Shown here one piece after another: positions 48,061 through 61,084 of a DNA stretch of 64,000 nt. The stretch's first letter is position 1. Each line of letters begins with the position of its first letter. This DNA is from Tillus elongatus (taxonomy: Eukaryota; Arthropoda; Insecta; Coleoptera; Cleridae), in assembly GCA_964006375.1 (NCBI GenBank), contig OZ023262.1, positions 93,976,476 to 94,040,475 of the forward strand, given 5' to 3'. Under the pieces are notes generated by a model. That model was given only the letters and a program-made list of their open reading frames with translations, ran no database searches and was not told the DNA's origin. The translations under genes and the position numbers were made by a program.

Positions 48061-48529
48061 TTTAGAAAAAAATTCAGAGAAATGCTTAGAACCCTTTCTG
48101 GATGCCCAAACCACAAGAAAATTTTCTTGCAAACATCCTACAAGAAAGTTACGGGACCAGGAGTGAATAAGGGTACTAGAAGATGAAAAGGAAATATTAG
48201 CGTAAAGTGCGAAAGAAACAGCTTTGTTAGACCTATATAAGATGCCTTTTTCCCATTTTGTAGGTATACCTCCTCAAAATTCTGATTACCGCTTGCAGAA
48301 CCTCTAGATTCACCGCAGGTCCCGTAACTTTCTTAGGAGTTTTTACCAAGAAACTTTTCTTGTTTACATTGTTCTTCTTTATGCATTGAGAATGATTGTA
48401 GGCATGCAGAAGAAGAAGGAGAAGCCCCGCGACGAACCAAAATTTTCATATTAGGTTTAAATTGTTATCTCAATTAATTTTTTTAGCCTTTAGGTTTAGT
48501 TTTAGGTCAAATTGTGAGTGGGTCATAAC
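48061..48529. other. no gene or element recognised
   Basis: Mixed-composition spacer with GAAAGTTACGGGACC at 48144 and its approximate inverse GGTCCCGTAACTTTC at 48318, about 175 bp apart. Confidence 0.45.
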
Positions 48530-49060
48530 GGTCTTTCCACTGCGACCTTTAAGTCTATTGTGGCTCACGCCTAATTGTCTTATATTTCGCCCAACAAATT
48601 CAGCCTCTTACAATGGTCGACAATCTTTGTGGGCGAAAGATGATCCAGATCGCCTGGTACAACCTTTGTCTTGCCAAAGAGCAGGTGTCTTATCCAGTCC
48701 GCAGCTGGACAGGAACATAGAGCGTGCTCTGCTGCTTCGTCACTCTACATACACAGCCGGTACTCAGTCTCTTGACCGAGAACAATTCGGTACGTGTGGT
48801 GACACAAACGGCAGTGTCCTATATACAGGCCGCTAGAGTTCTCAGTTGTTGTCTGTTTAGCTCTAGAAGTTTTAGCCCTTGACTTCTGAAAGGCGATTTA
48901 TGAAGGCTTGGACTGTGCTAATCTTGGAAGATTTTGCCATTGATTGCCATTCTATGTTTCCAGGTCTTTGGGGTGCATTTTGCTGTGCACGATGATATCC
49001 TCAGCACAGGTTGTGGTCCGAAAAAGTCCTCCTGGGCACCACCCCTGCCTTGTTTGTCAG
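48530..49060 (-). pseudogene. LINE C-terminal end (RNase H-type group), decayed
   Basis: Broken minus-strand frames contain LNRQQLRTL, IGHCRLCHHTYRIVLGQ, and a knuckle CRLCM-stop-SDEAAEHALCSC (CX2CX8HX4C with one stop). LSPTKIVDHCKRLNLLGEI follows, ending in a stop. This is the tail found after RNase H in R1/I/LOA-group LINEs, similar in kind to 9257-9658. The upstream RNase H is only a trace (about 48960-49060). Confidence 0.7.
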
Positions 49061-49149
49061 TCTTCCATAGTAAGCTGCAATATTTTATAATTTTCGAAAT
49101 TCAAAAAGTATGTATACAGCAACAGTAAGTAAGTGTGAAAAGAGGCCTG

Positions 49150-49500
49150 GGGGCAACAGTATGTTATGGTAGAGAATTTTCGTAAAAATATTTCAAATCG
49201 GATAACTCAATAAATTTCCCATTAAGCTAGAATCTTCAATCTTGAACCATAGCAAAACTTATGTAAACGATGCGTGGGTAATAGGTTAATGAAAAACAAC
49301 ATAACGAGCTTCGCGGATAACTACAAATTTGTTTCTAAAAACCTTTCTTGTTGTTTATTGTTTGCAAAAACTAGTTCGATTGGGTTGACTGAAACAAAAC
49401 CATCCAAGCAATTAATAAGGAAAAATACCTGCTGTATTTATAATTTGGCAAGTATATTGCCTTTGTAAATATTAAAAATATTATCTGAAAAGCCTTTCTC
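49150..49500 (+). repeat. family E repeat, third copy
   Basis: CAGTATGTTATGGTAGAGAA, GGATAACTCAATAAATTTCC, AAGCTAGAATCTTCAATC and AAACTAGTTCGATTGGGTTG. Diverged from the pair at 47.4-48.1 kb. Confidence 0.7.
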
Positions 49501-49704
49501 ACTTTAGTAAAAATTGTAACAAAATTTTTTGAAGAGACTTGGGGTACTTGCACATTATATCTAGCAAATCTTAATTTTCTAGCTCCATAGAAAATATAAA
49601 TTTTTTGAAATAGTCGCTAACTGGTACTCTAAAACCGATCTCCAAGGTCCATTTAAATTTAAAGAATTAGTTTCAATAATACATCTTACTAATAGTGTAC
49701 AATC

Positions 49705-49750
49705 TTATGAAAATTCACCACTATAACGCACTTGCTGCGTCCCGAGCTTT
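49705..49750 (+). repeat. solo family A tip
   Basis: GAAAATTCACCACTATAACG followed by CACTTGCTGCGTCCCGA. It lies 23 bases before the next full family A copy and points the opposite way to that copy's first tip. Confidence 0.7.
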
Positions 49751-49772
49751 TTTAAGTTTAAAGATAAAAAAC

Positions 49773-50088
49773 TCTGGACGCAGCAAGTGCGTTATGGTAG
49801 TGAATTTTCATAAAAATGTTTTTATTGCAAATATGTGTGTTTTCTTTTTAAGAAAGCAGGCACCAATTTTGGTTACCAGTATAACCTATATAGTAAAAGC
49901 AATGTGCCATGTTTCATAAAAATAACTTTATTGTGTGAAAATGTACCAAGATTTCCAAAAGTAGACTTAAAGTGTTCCCGGAAAAACTCGTTTCTTGGTC
50001 AACCTTATAGGTTAATAGCAAATTGGGCTATTCAAATATGAAGCATTTGATCAAAGTTCGCTACCATAACGCACTTGCTGCATCCAGA
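49773..50088. repeat. 316-bp inverted-tip unit
   Basis: TCTGGACGCAGCAAGTGCG to CGCACTTGCTGCATCCAGA, with one change in the right tip. Confidence 0.8.
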
Positions 50089-50868
50089 ATTTCTTTTCTT
50101 ACAAACATGCATTATATTCGATGGAAAATGCAATAACATAAGGCGTGTTTGATTAAAAAAAAAAAAAAAGAAAATTTGTATCACCAATGACTTATGGGCC
50201 ATCCTGTGATTGTAGAAATATTTTTTTAAGATGTAGCTCAAGACACCCTATAATTAATATATACAAATTTTTGTCAAATCTTGTATAATAACGGATATAT
50301 TGAGCTTTATTGATTTTTTACGAAAATTCGACAAAAATTATATACCATTAAACGATAAACTCTATAGCTAAGACTACTGCCAAGCATCAGGGAAAGCGTC
50401 TATTTCAAATGAATTTTCTGGAAACATTTTAGTAAAATGAAGGACAATGACGGTTGAAACTAAGACTTCAGTGTTTGTAAAACATCCTTCTTGAGACATT
50501 TGATTTCTATAGCCCGTATTAGATTCAAGTTATTTGCCTAAATGTTGCCGATTTTGACGTTTTAAGTCGCAACTTTGACGTTTTGAGGAAAACCCCAATT
50601 TATTTTTCTTTAAATGCCTATAACTTTTTTGTCTTTTGAGATACAGAGCTAACTTACATATAAGGACATAAACCCGCGTACCAAATTTGGTTGCCCTTAC
50701 GTTGTTAATTCGGGAGATATAATTTTTTTTCGAAAGAAAACACAAAATTTTCCGGGAAAACCTGGGCAGATTTTCCTGGATAACGAACTTATCCAAGCCA
50801 TTTGCAAAAGGAATTTATTCACCAAATTTAATCAAAATCGGCCTATTATTTTTTGAGTTATCGGTGTG

Positions 50869-51018
<150 letters not shown>

Positions 51019-51147
51019 ATATAAAAATTCAAACTGACCCCGGATATGTGTTCTGGGGGGCCTAATTAGCGCTCATTTGAAGAAATTTTTTCAAAATTCA
51101 AAAGTCGAGATCTCCTCATTAGTGAATTTTTTTAAGAAAATTCACTA

Positions 51148-52242
51148 AAAAACTAAATGCTTTAAAATCATTGTCATAGAGACGTAAGCCGATTCCATTT
51201 ATTCTTTCATATCCTATCACTTATTATATACCTATAATATGGCACTTATACTCATAAATGCAATACATAATCTCTTTGTGTTTGCAAAAATTAATTTTTA
51301 GTTAGTCATATCTTATTCTTGAATATCTTTACTAGGAGAGAAGTGTTTGGGAACAAATTCTCTGACAAAAATTGTCAGATCATGGTTTGACAAAAACGTC
51401 ATACTTTCTTTACAAAAGCGACAGTTTCTTCAAAATTTCCCTATTCCCTTTCTTAAACCTGAGTGTTTTTACCATATCCTATATTTTTGTTCTAACGCTT
51501 TAATTGAGAGCGTTGACCAAGCTACAAATATAGTGTATTTTAAATATTTTATTGAATCCCCCACTTAAAAACAATCACCTCAAACATTTTTAATATAAGG
51601 TAAGCTGTCATTATAACGTGGTAAATTCTGACAAACGATTTATACGGCTTTCGGGATTTAGTGGGCGATATTCCTTGATCGCCGGTTCGGGTAGTACGTT
51701 TTACGGGTGTTATTTGTATTGTTTGGTTATCGTTGAGCTATGTACGTAAGAATCTACGCATGGCAGCCAAACAATGTGTCTTTGTCGGGCATTGAACTTC
51801 GACCACTTAAGTAGTTTTGGCTTATGTCTTCCAGATGTTATTTTAATTTGGTCATAAATCCCAATTTGGTAGGCCAAATTGATTAAAATTCACAACAGGG
51901 GTTTACTAACACCATTTATAGCTGTAGGTGAGGAGAAGTTACACTAATACTTTCAAAAATATAGCGTGTTGAAAAATATGTTTGTATATTTGAGAAAAAA
52001 ATGTACGCTAATAAATCTCTGGCAAGTTTTCTTTAAATCGATTCAGTAATTTTTGAGTTACCCCTTTTATATATACCTATATCAACATATAAGAATTCAA
52101 ACGGACATAGGACCTGGGTTCCAGGGGTCTCAATTCCCGCTTATTTTCAAAAAAATTCTTCGGAAATGACACCATTGTTACCTTTATATTAGTGAAATAA
52201 CAGACACTTTTAAAAATTTCATCAGAGTGCAGCACCCTCTTT
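51148..52242. other. no gene; inverted left-block trace at 52.0-52.16 kb
   Basis: From about 52030 to 52160 the phrases TTTTTGAGTTACCCC, CATATAAGAATTCAAAC and GGTTCCAGGGGTCTCAATTC resemble a diverged reverse copy of the family A left block. The rest shows nothing. Confidence 0.5.
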
Positions 52243-52358
52243 TAGTAAATTTTTATTTAAAAAAAATCACAATGGTGAGACTTCGCAAATTTTTTTTCAA
52301 ATGAGCTCGAGTTAGGACCCCTAGAACCCATATCCGAGGTCAGTTTCAATTTTTATAT

Positions 52359-52361
<3 letters not shown>

Positions 52362-52434
<73 letters not shown>
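52362..52434. repeat. (TA)n, left part of the split core
   Basis: 73 bases, ending exactly where importin homology begins. Confidence 0.95.
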
Positions 52435-52945
<511 letters not shown>

Positions 52946-53333
52946 AACCGATAACTCAAAAAATAATTAACCTATTTTGATGAAACTCGGCAAGCACCTT
53001 TCTCTTATTAATAACTTGGATGAGTTCTTTGGCCAGGAAAATCTGACAAGTTATTTTAATGAAATTTGATGAACATGTCGCGTTGCAAAAGACCCTCCAA
53101 CACACGAAAATTCAACTTTCTGAGTTTATAAAAAATTGAGTTATTCAATTTTTTTTTTAATTTTTTTATTTGAAACTTACAAAGTTCTTTTAATGAAATT
53201 TGGTGAGTATATTGCCTTAGGAAAGATCTTACAACATACCAAAATTAAACTTCATTAGCTTATAAAAAATTGAGTTATTCAAATTTGTATAATTTAATAA
53301 AAATTCACTACCATAACGCACTTGTTGCGTCGC

Positions 53334-56300
53334 GAACGGTTTTTTATAATCAGTTAAAGTTTGGACGCATCAAGTGGGTACTGAGAGCACATTTTAATAT
53401 ACGGTTCGGCTCTTTTTTTACAAACAAATTTTCTCTGGACGTACTAGTAGAAAACGTAATTTTGGCATCTTAGAAAATCTTTACAAGTCGTTTATATGTA
53501 ACAAATTTAATAAATACACCACATTTAGTATTTCAAGAGATACATTTCTTTAAAAACTCTTTTTGAATTTTTCTGCATTTGGGAAATTTTAATAGAAATT
53601 CGCTACTGTAAGGTGTTTGCTGCGTCTAAAATATGTCCTTAAAAATACTCTTTTATGGTATAATCTAATGATCTCTATTGATCTATTTGCGGTCTGCCTG
53701 CAGACGTAATAAAAATGGAGTTTCTTATCTTCGATTTTAAGCCTCATTAAAGCAGTAAGTACCCAGTATCCAATTTACAGCCACTAACTCTCCAGGTTTA
53801 TGAATAATTTCCTCAAGATGCCGCGTTGAGTCGTTTAAGTGATGCATTAAAACAAACAATATAGGTATTTATCTCTAGTTTATTCAGATCCCTATTAACC
53901 TACTTTTGTCGCAATTGAAAATAAAATATTTGGTAAGCGTGTATAGTCTACACTGGAATACATTAAGTAAATAAAACATGTGCATTGCATTAAGCGTTAC
54001 CCAATATTAAAGACCTGTCTAAAAATTTCAAGAACTTCACTGAAACCCAAATGCATCTATTTGGAGCAAGTTAAACTTTTCTTGCAAATAATTTTAAAAA
54101 ATTATGCCAAATGACCGTCATTTTCAAGTAAAGAAGTTTAAAAACAAAAAGAGATTTCATATAACATTTTGAGCGGAATAATCACATCATGGTATTTTGA
54201 CAATTTTCTTATTAAAAAAAGGAACTCTTCTGAAATAACTGGACAAAGAAGAAATCACCTGAAATTAAAAGCTCTAAAAGCCTGTGACCAATGAAATTAA
54301 GCTTTCTAGGTCATCCCGAACATAGACCTACATACACACACACATACAAAAAAGCATTATAGTGTACTTTTAGTGTAGGATGCAAGATTTTGTCATTTTG
54401 AGACGGTTCTAAACACCTCTTTATATTTCTGACAGCTTGTTAACTTCCGGGCTGGAAAAACATAGTAAATATAGGCACATAATACTCACTTTTGAACACT
54501 CTGTAGCTAATAGTTTGCATGTCTTGTATATAAACAGTTTGTTTGTAATGCACACTTGTAGAACCTTGGAAAGGCGCCAATTGCACTTTCACTTTTGTTG
54601 TAGTTTAAGGTTTAATAAATAATAAACAACCCACTTTGTCGAATTTTATAAACCCAAAACAGTAAACAAATAAGTTTGAGGTTTTGTTTACATTTTTAAT
54701 AATAGCAATGGCCCTTAGGTATGTACTGTCTCTTTCTCTCTTATGACAATCCATGTTTTTCTATCTCACTCTTCAATGTATAGTATCATCTTTTTCATTC
54801 TCTTTCTCTCCCAGATAAACTTTTTGAAATTAATAAAATCCATTTAAAAGGAAATATTAACATCTCTCTTATCACTTCTTATTAAATTCCAACAAGTTTT
54901 TGTTCTTTGGAAAAATATTAATATTCACATGAAATTATATTTTTACTAATATTCCTGTAACTGAACAATAAAGTTGACTGCAGCTAGAGGCTGGATTTAG
55001 TTAGAACTTTACAATTAATTACTTTAATTAGTAAGGTTCAGTGGAAATTATTTATATTTTGTGAAACAAGAAACTTCATCTATTTGGTTAAGCTTTTATA
55101 GTTTGTTAGATTTTTCCCCAAATTTATTCTGCCTAATAAAAATATAAACAATTGAAATAAGTAGTACCTGCTGAGAAAGCTATTTATTCATTGTAGGGTT
55201 TCTTGTCTGGGGCAGAAATCTGGTGGTGTTTTCTGCTTTAACTGGGTCAGCACTCACACCTCCGGGCCAAAAGAAGTTGAAGGACAAGGACTAAGTTGCA
55301 TATAAGTCCACGAAGTTTTTTTGTTTGTTTATTTTGTGTAACTGTTGTTGAATTATGAGTAGTACACCTACAATCAGATGATTATTAAGCTATACATACA
55401 TCTAAGTTGCTGTTTTAACCTTGTCTTTGTGTGTAAACTCGAACAGTCGACTGTAAGGGGGATCTCTGCATCTTTGTTAAGTTAATTTATAATTGACAAT
55501 TACATCTCTGACATAGTAACACGTTTTTACCATCGCTGAGTGTCAGCCTAAAGTACAACAATAAATTAATGTAACCATTCCTCACCTATAGTGTTGTGAT
55601 TCCAGCTATTAAATTTCACTTACCGCTGATGTCGTATTTATTTAACTATCAGATAATTGATTAAAATATTTTGTGTCGAATAATTTATTAGTTTATAAAC
55701 TTCTAACCCCCAAAAACCGTTCTTTTAACATCTGTTGCATCGCATCTGTCACTAGAAATAGGCAAATAGTCGTGGCCTACCTGCTGAGCCTAGTACCTAC
55801 TTCCGACGCGGAAGTTCCCAATTCCCGGGTGTAGCGTGAAACAATTCTCTATTTTTTCTCTTTTACTCTTCCCTGTGGTTTATTTAACTTCCTTTTCCTT
55901 ATTTCTTTATTTTTCCGAAACCTTGCTTTTCCTAAATTGTAACGGGCCAGAAGCCGGTCAAGCTTTTCATTATTTTTCTCTTTTATCAAGAAAATCCATG
56001 ACAATTTGTCAGGCAATATAAAACTAGCGCCTAGGTATAGTCACGGTTGTGCAAAATTTGAAGCAGAGGGCATGCCCTTCACTTATAAAACACAAAATAG
56101 AGATTTCATGTTGAAAAAAATAAGTTTTAATCTTTTCAAATTCAGCCACTATTTGAGAGCGCCTGTAGATGGCATCACCATTTTTCCGATGAATAATATA
56201 AACGAAGACCTCTCTAAATGCGCCATTTGATTTAACGATGAACGATATCATTTTTTTTCCTTTCAAACATCCATTATAGTTCAATGCAAAAATGCAATAA

Positions 56301-57680
56301 CATAAGGAGTGTTCTATTAAAAAAAAAAGAAAATTTTATATCACCACCGACTTATGAGCCACTCAGTGATTGTGAAAATAGTTTCATAAGGTGCAACTAT
56401 AATTAACATATACAATTTTTTCTCGTATCTTGTGTAATAACATATTGAGCTTTACCGTAGAAGTGCGCCAACCTGTATATACGCAAAGAAATAAAAACGC
56501 ACTCTTTATGCAGCTCTATTTTCTAAGGAACGAGATAAATAGCTAGAGCGTCCTTTGGAAATATTCTATTTCAAACATTGCATATAAATATGTATTATCT
56601 GCACCTTTATATTCTAATATCCCTCCAGAGGCGACGCTCGGTGATATATTTTCAAACACTCAATAGTGGAGTATTGCATCCAACAAAACATTTTCCCCTC
56701 AAGTAAATTTTTAACTCGGTGTCTCGTACACACAATACAACTACAAAATTGGCCCGTAGAATAGGGGAAGTTCTTGTACAAATATTTTAAATTGGTGTCA
56801 TAACGTGTATCTTTTTGATAAGGGGTGGGATGAATTTATACGGCATTGCTCTTCCTTGTTGCCTTTCAATTCACTATGCGGTACATAAATGTATAGGGCA
56901 ATTTTCTACGATTTTCCACTCCCGATATAGTGGAGTATCCAAATAGGGTGCGGAGTAATATGGAATTTATACAGGGTACAACAATTTTTCTCTCCTTATA
57001 TGTTCTAAATTGGATGAGAAACGTGACTGGGGTAGAGATAACAGTTTAGTGAAAATAAAAACTTATCGATATTGAGGGAAACGTATTTGATTATAGTAGA
57101 TATATACTTTTTTCACAAGTGTCTCGAAAGACAAGCCATACACATTTAATGCCCCCCGCGTGATGCTCTAAAAATTTGAAATTTGCAGGATTACCTTGAA
57201 ATTATAAATACAGCTTTAAAAAACTGAACTTTATTTGCTATACCGGGTGATTTACGCATGTGTTTCATTACATGTTTTTCTACATTTAATTAGAGCTTGA
57301 AACATAATATTTTTATCAAATACCTCGAAAATGAAAATCCAAGAAATATACATGTGATTAACAAAATTAATTGTATATTACAGAAAAATATTCGTTTTTT
57401 TTGTGCAGAAAAGTCAAAAAATCCCAAAAAAATGCTTTATAAATTTTATGTATTTGTCTTCTAGAAACGTCAAACTTGCGATTTGGAAAGTCAAAATTGG
57501 TTTTCGAAACTAACGTTTCACAAGCAAAGTAGCATCCTGGTCAAAAAAACATTGCAAGAAGTTTGATTTTTTTTTCTCTCCCTCAGGGCTCGTCCGCGTC
57601 TTTGCCGCCCCGATAGCACTGCATGCCCTTAGTTTTTTCTACTCCACCAATTCCAAAATCACTGTGCCTTGAATTAGTCT
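53334..57680. other. long stretch without recognised genes
   Basis: AT-rich. Decayed tips occur at 53357 (TTGGACGCATCAAGTGGGTA) and 53590 (CTACTGTAAGGTGTTTGCTG). A CT-rich tract lies at 54718-54815. The region 56060-56480 is a reverse, diverged family A distal block (CCACCGACTTATGAGCCACT) joined to GAGAGCGCCTGTAGATGGCA. No protein family was recognised, and no RNA gene was seen. Confidence 0.5.
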
Positions 57681-57683
57681 TTG

Positions 57684-57712
57684 GTCTAGACTACTATAAC
57701 GCACTTGCTGCG
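57684..57712 (+). repeat. family A tip
   Basis: GACTACTATAACGCACTTGC followed by TGCGT. Confidence 0.65.
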
Positions 57713-57772
57713 TTTACTAGTTATTAGCGAATGTTACGTAAAACCAAAAATTAATTAATGGGGAGATCTGTG

Positions 57773-57773
<1 letters not shown>

Positions 57774-57846
<73 letters not shown>
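57774..57846. repeat. (TA)n core of a diverged family A copy
   Basis: 73 bases, followed by GTCGTATCGATAACTCAAAA. Confidence 0.95.
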
Positions 57847-57849
<3 letters not shown>

Positions 57850-58940
57850 GTATCGATAACTCAAAAAACAATGGGCCGATTTCTTTAAAATTTGGTACGT
57901 GAGTGAGTTTGTGAGTGGCTTGGATAAATTCGTTAGCCAGGAAGATCGGACCAGTTTTTCCGGGAAAATTTCGTGTGTTCTTTCGGAAAATTTGTGTATC
58001 TCCGAAAATAACAGAGATATAACAACCAAAATTGGCACATACGTTTATACTAACCAACTTACCCTACACGACCAAATTCAGCTAAGTTGAAATAAGAAGA
58101 AGTTGTAGGCATTTTAACAACAACAAAAAAAATTGGGTGCCAATGGTGATCAGAGGAAAGCACAAGAACAATATATTTTGAATTATTAACCAAACCAATT
58201 GAATATTACATCCAACGGTAAAGTTTTCTTGACGCAAAAAAGTCAACAAATAGCATAAAAAATATTTTGAAAATTTGATAATTTTTCTTCTTTAAACGTC
58301 AACGTCGAGATTTGAAACGTCAAAATTTGCAATTTTCGAACAACGAATTTGGAACAAATATGGATTGTGTAGACGATATGTCCGAAGAAGTGTGTTTAAC
58401 AATGCCTTAAGATTCAGCCATCATTGTCCTTCATTTTACTAAAATATTTTAAGAAAATGCATTTCAAATAGGCCCTCTTTCTGATGCTTTGGCGGTAGTT
58501 TCAGCTATAGAGTTTATGGTTTAATAGTCTATATTTTAGCAAATTTTCGTAGAAAAAATTCGTTATTGAGAAGACAGCGACTTATAAATTTTAGAAAGAT
58601 TTCTTCAAGTGAGCGCGAACTAGAACCCCAAAAACCCATATACGCGGTCAATTTCAGTTTTTGTCTGTTTAAGTATATACAGGGTGACGCTTTTCTACGG
58701 GAAAGCTCAATATATCCGTTATTATACAAGATATGACAAATAAGTATATACGTTAATTATAGGGTATCTCCAGCTGCATCTCATTTTGACAATCACAGGC
58801 TGACCCATAAGTCGTTGGTGATACACACTTACTTTTTTTAATACAATATCTTCTTATTTTACTGCAATTTTGTGTTTCCCAGCGAATTATAATGCATGTT
58901 TGTAAGAAAAAAATTGATATCGTTCATCGCTTTTGAGTTA
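57847..58940 (+). repeat. family A right and distal blocks, diverged
   Basis: Contains GCTTGGATAAATTCGTTAGC, CAGGAAGATCGGACCAG, a TGATGCTTTGGCGGTAGTTT segment, a second left-block fragment at 58540-58670, CTCAATATATCCGTTATTAT and CTGACCCATAAGTCGTTGGT. In this copy a left block lies inside the distal part, so two copies may be fused. Confidence 0.7.
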
Positions 58941-59479
58941 TTTTAATTGTTTTGCAACTTTTCACGTTTTTGGCACATATTTCAAACACATATCACAAAT
59001 TGTGAAACGGCGTTTTTATCAATAGAAAGCGGAGCCCCATGGAAATGACGCATTCAGAGAGCTTTTTGTTTGTATTACTCATCGAAAAAATCGAGCTGCC
59101 GTATACGGGCATGCTCAAATAGTGGCTGAATTTAAAAAGTTTTCACACAAACAGTTTTAGTGTTTCTGTGGAACTTATTTTTGTAAGATTTTTGTGATAT
59201 GTTGGTAATTAATAATAAATGTTTAGTAAGTTATTGTAAAATTTTTTTTTGTGAAAAAGATAATATAGTGTAACATTACTGAAGGCAATTTCTGTAAAAA
59301 AAAGGTGAATTTTTGTAAAAGAAATTTTTGCAAATATTCATAATTTCTTTTTCAATTTTGGCCCTAAAGCTGTTTGTGACAAATAATATCCTGGCAGTTG
59401 TGTAAACAGCGTAAAGAGCTTCGTTGGGCAGGAAAATCGGACCAGTTTTTTTCTGGAACTTTTAAAGATTATTTTCGGA
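58941..59479. other. repeat-like sequence, no gene
   Basis: Shares ATATCGTTCATCG and a CTCAAATAGTGGCTGAATTT segment with the reverse strand at 56.1-56.26 kb. From 59200 on only AT-rich spacer. Confidence 0.45.
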
Positions 59480-59657
59480 AAATGTTTGTACTTTTTGAAG
59501 CAACAAAGCTATTTTAATGAAATACGGTAGATTGTTACTAATATATAGGTTATACTGCCAACCAAATGTCCTTCTTTTAAAAACAAGACATATTTGCCAT
59601 TAAAAGCATTTTTACGAAAATTCGCTACCGTAACGCACTTGCTGCGTCCAGACTTTT
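59430..59657 (+). repeat. inverted-tip unit, right two-thirds
   Basis: AGGAAAATCGGACCAG, TATAGGTTATACTGCCAACC and the final tip GCTACCGTAACGCACTTGCT. The left tip is absent. Confidence 0.65.
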
Positions 59658-60100
59658 TTAAATCTTAGTACCTCAGTTTTTTCCCAATTTAAGAGATTTC
59701 GTTTTGGTATGTGACGAGACCTTTATAAGTGAAAGAGGTGTACTAATTTTTATCAAACCAAAAATTTGGGAGATATAATTTTTTTCTTTGAAAAAAGTGT
59801 CGAGAGTTTTTGCTAATCGATAGATTTTAATGACCATGCACTAACGTAACTCACTTGCTGTGTTTTTACTTACTAACTTTTACTTTTTAACGATTACTTA
59901 CTGGTGAAATTACACTTTTTTAATAAAAAATATTGTTAATAAATAGCGTCCCCATAACATATTCCTTTTGTTAGCCCTCTTTTAGAAAAATAATTTAGAA
60001 AAATTTATGTATCGTTTTAAAACAGTTGTACATAAAATATATAGGCGCTTTTATAATTAGTTATTATCGTAGTAGCAGTAAATATTTTTCTCCGTTTGTT
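59658..60100. other. no gene; decayed tip at 59.84 kb
   Basis: CTAACGTAACTCACTTGCTG resembles a tip. Otherwise AT-rich. Confidence 0.45.
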
Positions 60101-60107
60101 TAACATC

Positions 60108-60410
60108 GTTCTAGTTCCGCGACGGTTGTCATTCACTCACTTGAAAATTTTGCCGTATCTCTTCCTTTCTGTAACACGAGCAGGCGTTTTAAACGTACGC
60201 AACATCGTACAGTGCTCGAGACCGACGGCTTAACGCTACCTCCGAAAAACGGAACCTGCAGACATTCGACTTGATCAAACACCATGTCACAACCTCCGTT
60301 GATTGTTAATTTACAGTAAGTACTGGAAAATATTTTGAAGTTTTTACTGCGAATTGAACCCTGAACCTTCTAGCACACGTTTCTAACCCTGGGTCGCCGA
60401 GGCTGCTATG
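60108..60410 (-). mobile_element. tRNA-derived SINE, old copy
   Basis: Diverged minus-strand copy: GTTCCGCGACGGTTGTCATT, GACGGCTTAACGCTACCTCC, CTTGATCAAACACCATG, and a ruined tRNA head (GAATTGAACCCTGAACC). No target duplication was found. Confidence 0.75.
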
Positions 60411-61084
60411 AGTAAAATACGTTTAAGGAATTATTAATGTTGGCACTAATTTTGCTTAGATTTTAGTAAGTGTTTTGTTTATGAACAGCGCAGACTTAGC
60501 TTATAAATTAATGTGCTTTCTTTTGAAATGTTAGTTTTTATCAGGCAAATAATAAACACATAGATAAAACGCAAATAGCTTCATTTCATTAAAGAAAATT
60601 ACGCAAACTTTAATTATCTTCTAACTAAACTTTATACTACAGAAATAACTCTTTTAACAACGTTATGAAAATGCTGCAACGGTGTTCATAAATTATTCAA
60701 GTTTCTAAAGCAACTTCTCCATGAATAAATTACATATCGTTTGCAAAAAATTAATAGAGCAATAGCCTTGCTGTCAGCCTAAGTAAATATAAGATTATCT
60801 AGTCTGTGGCATATAAAATATAATCCCCAATCACACCTTTATTGCTAAAAATCAGGTCTCATCCCTTCTTATATTATCATTTAAGAGCTTGTTTTGACAA
60901 TTGATCGAAGTAATTAATTTGAAAGTTCCTAGCGTAGCGAGTGCATTATAGAAGCAAATTTTTCAAAAACCTTTTCGCTTATTAACTTATTAGTTAAGCG
61001 TTTGGTACACCTCCATTATGTACCTTCGGTAGGCCAGAGAATCTGGGGGCAACAGGAATATAAATAAAAGGTTTCTGGCCAGCA
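60411..61084. other. no gene or element recognised
   Basis: AT-rich. A possible tip relic, AGCGTAGCGAGTGCATTATA, is near 60932. Confidence 0.45.

Noticed and set aside
48462..48836. 124-codon plus-strand reading frame
   Set aside because: It is antisense to the decayed LINE tail on the minus strand, which explains its composition.
56024..56284. 86-codon minus-strand reading frame near 56.1 kb
   Set aside because: It coincides with a diverged repeat segment also found at 58.9-59.1 kb and has no recognisable domain.
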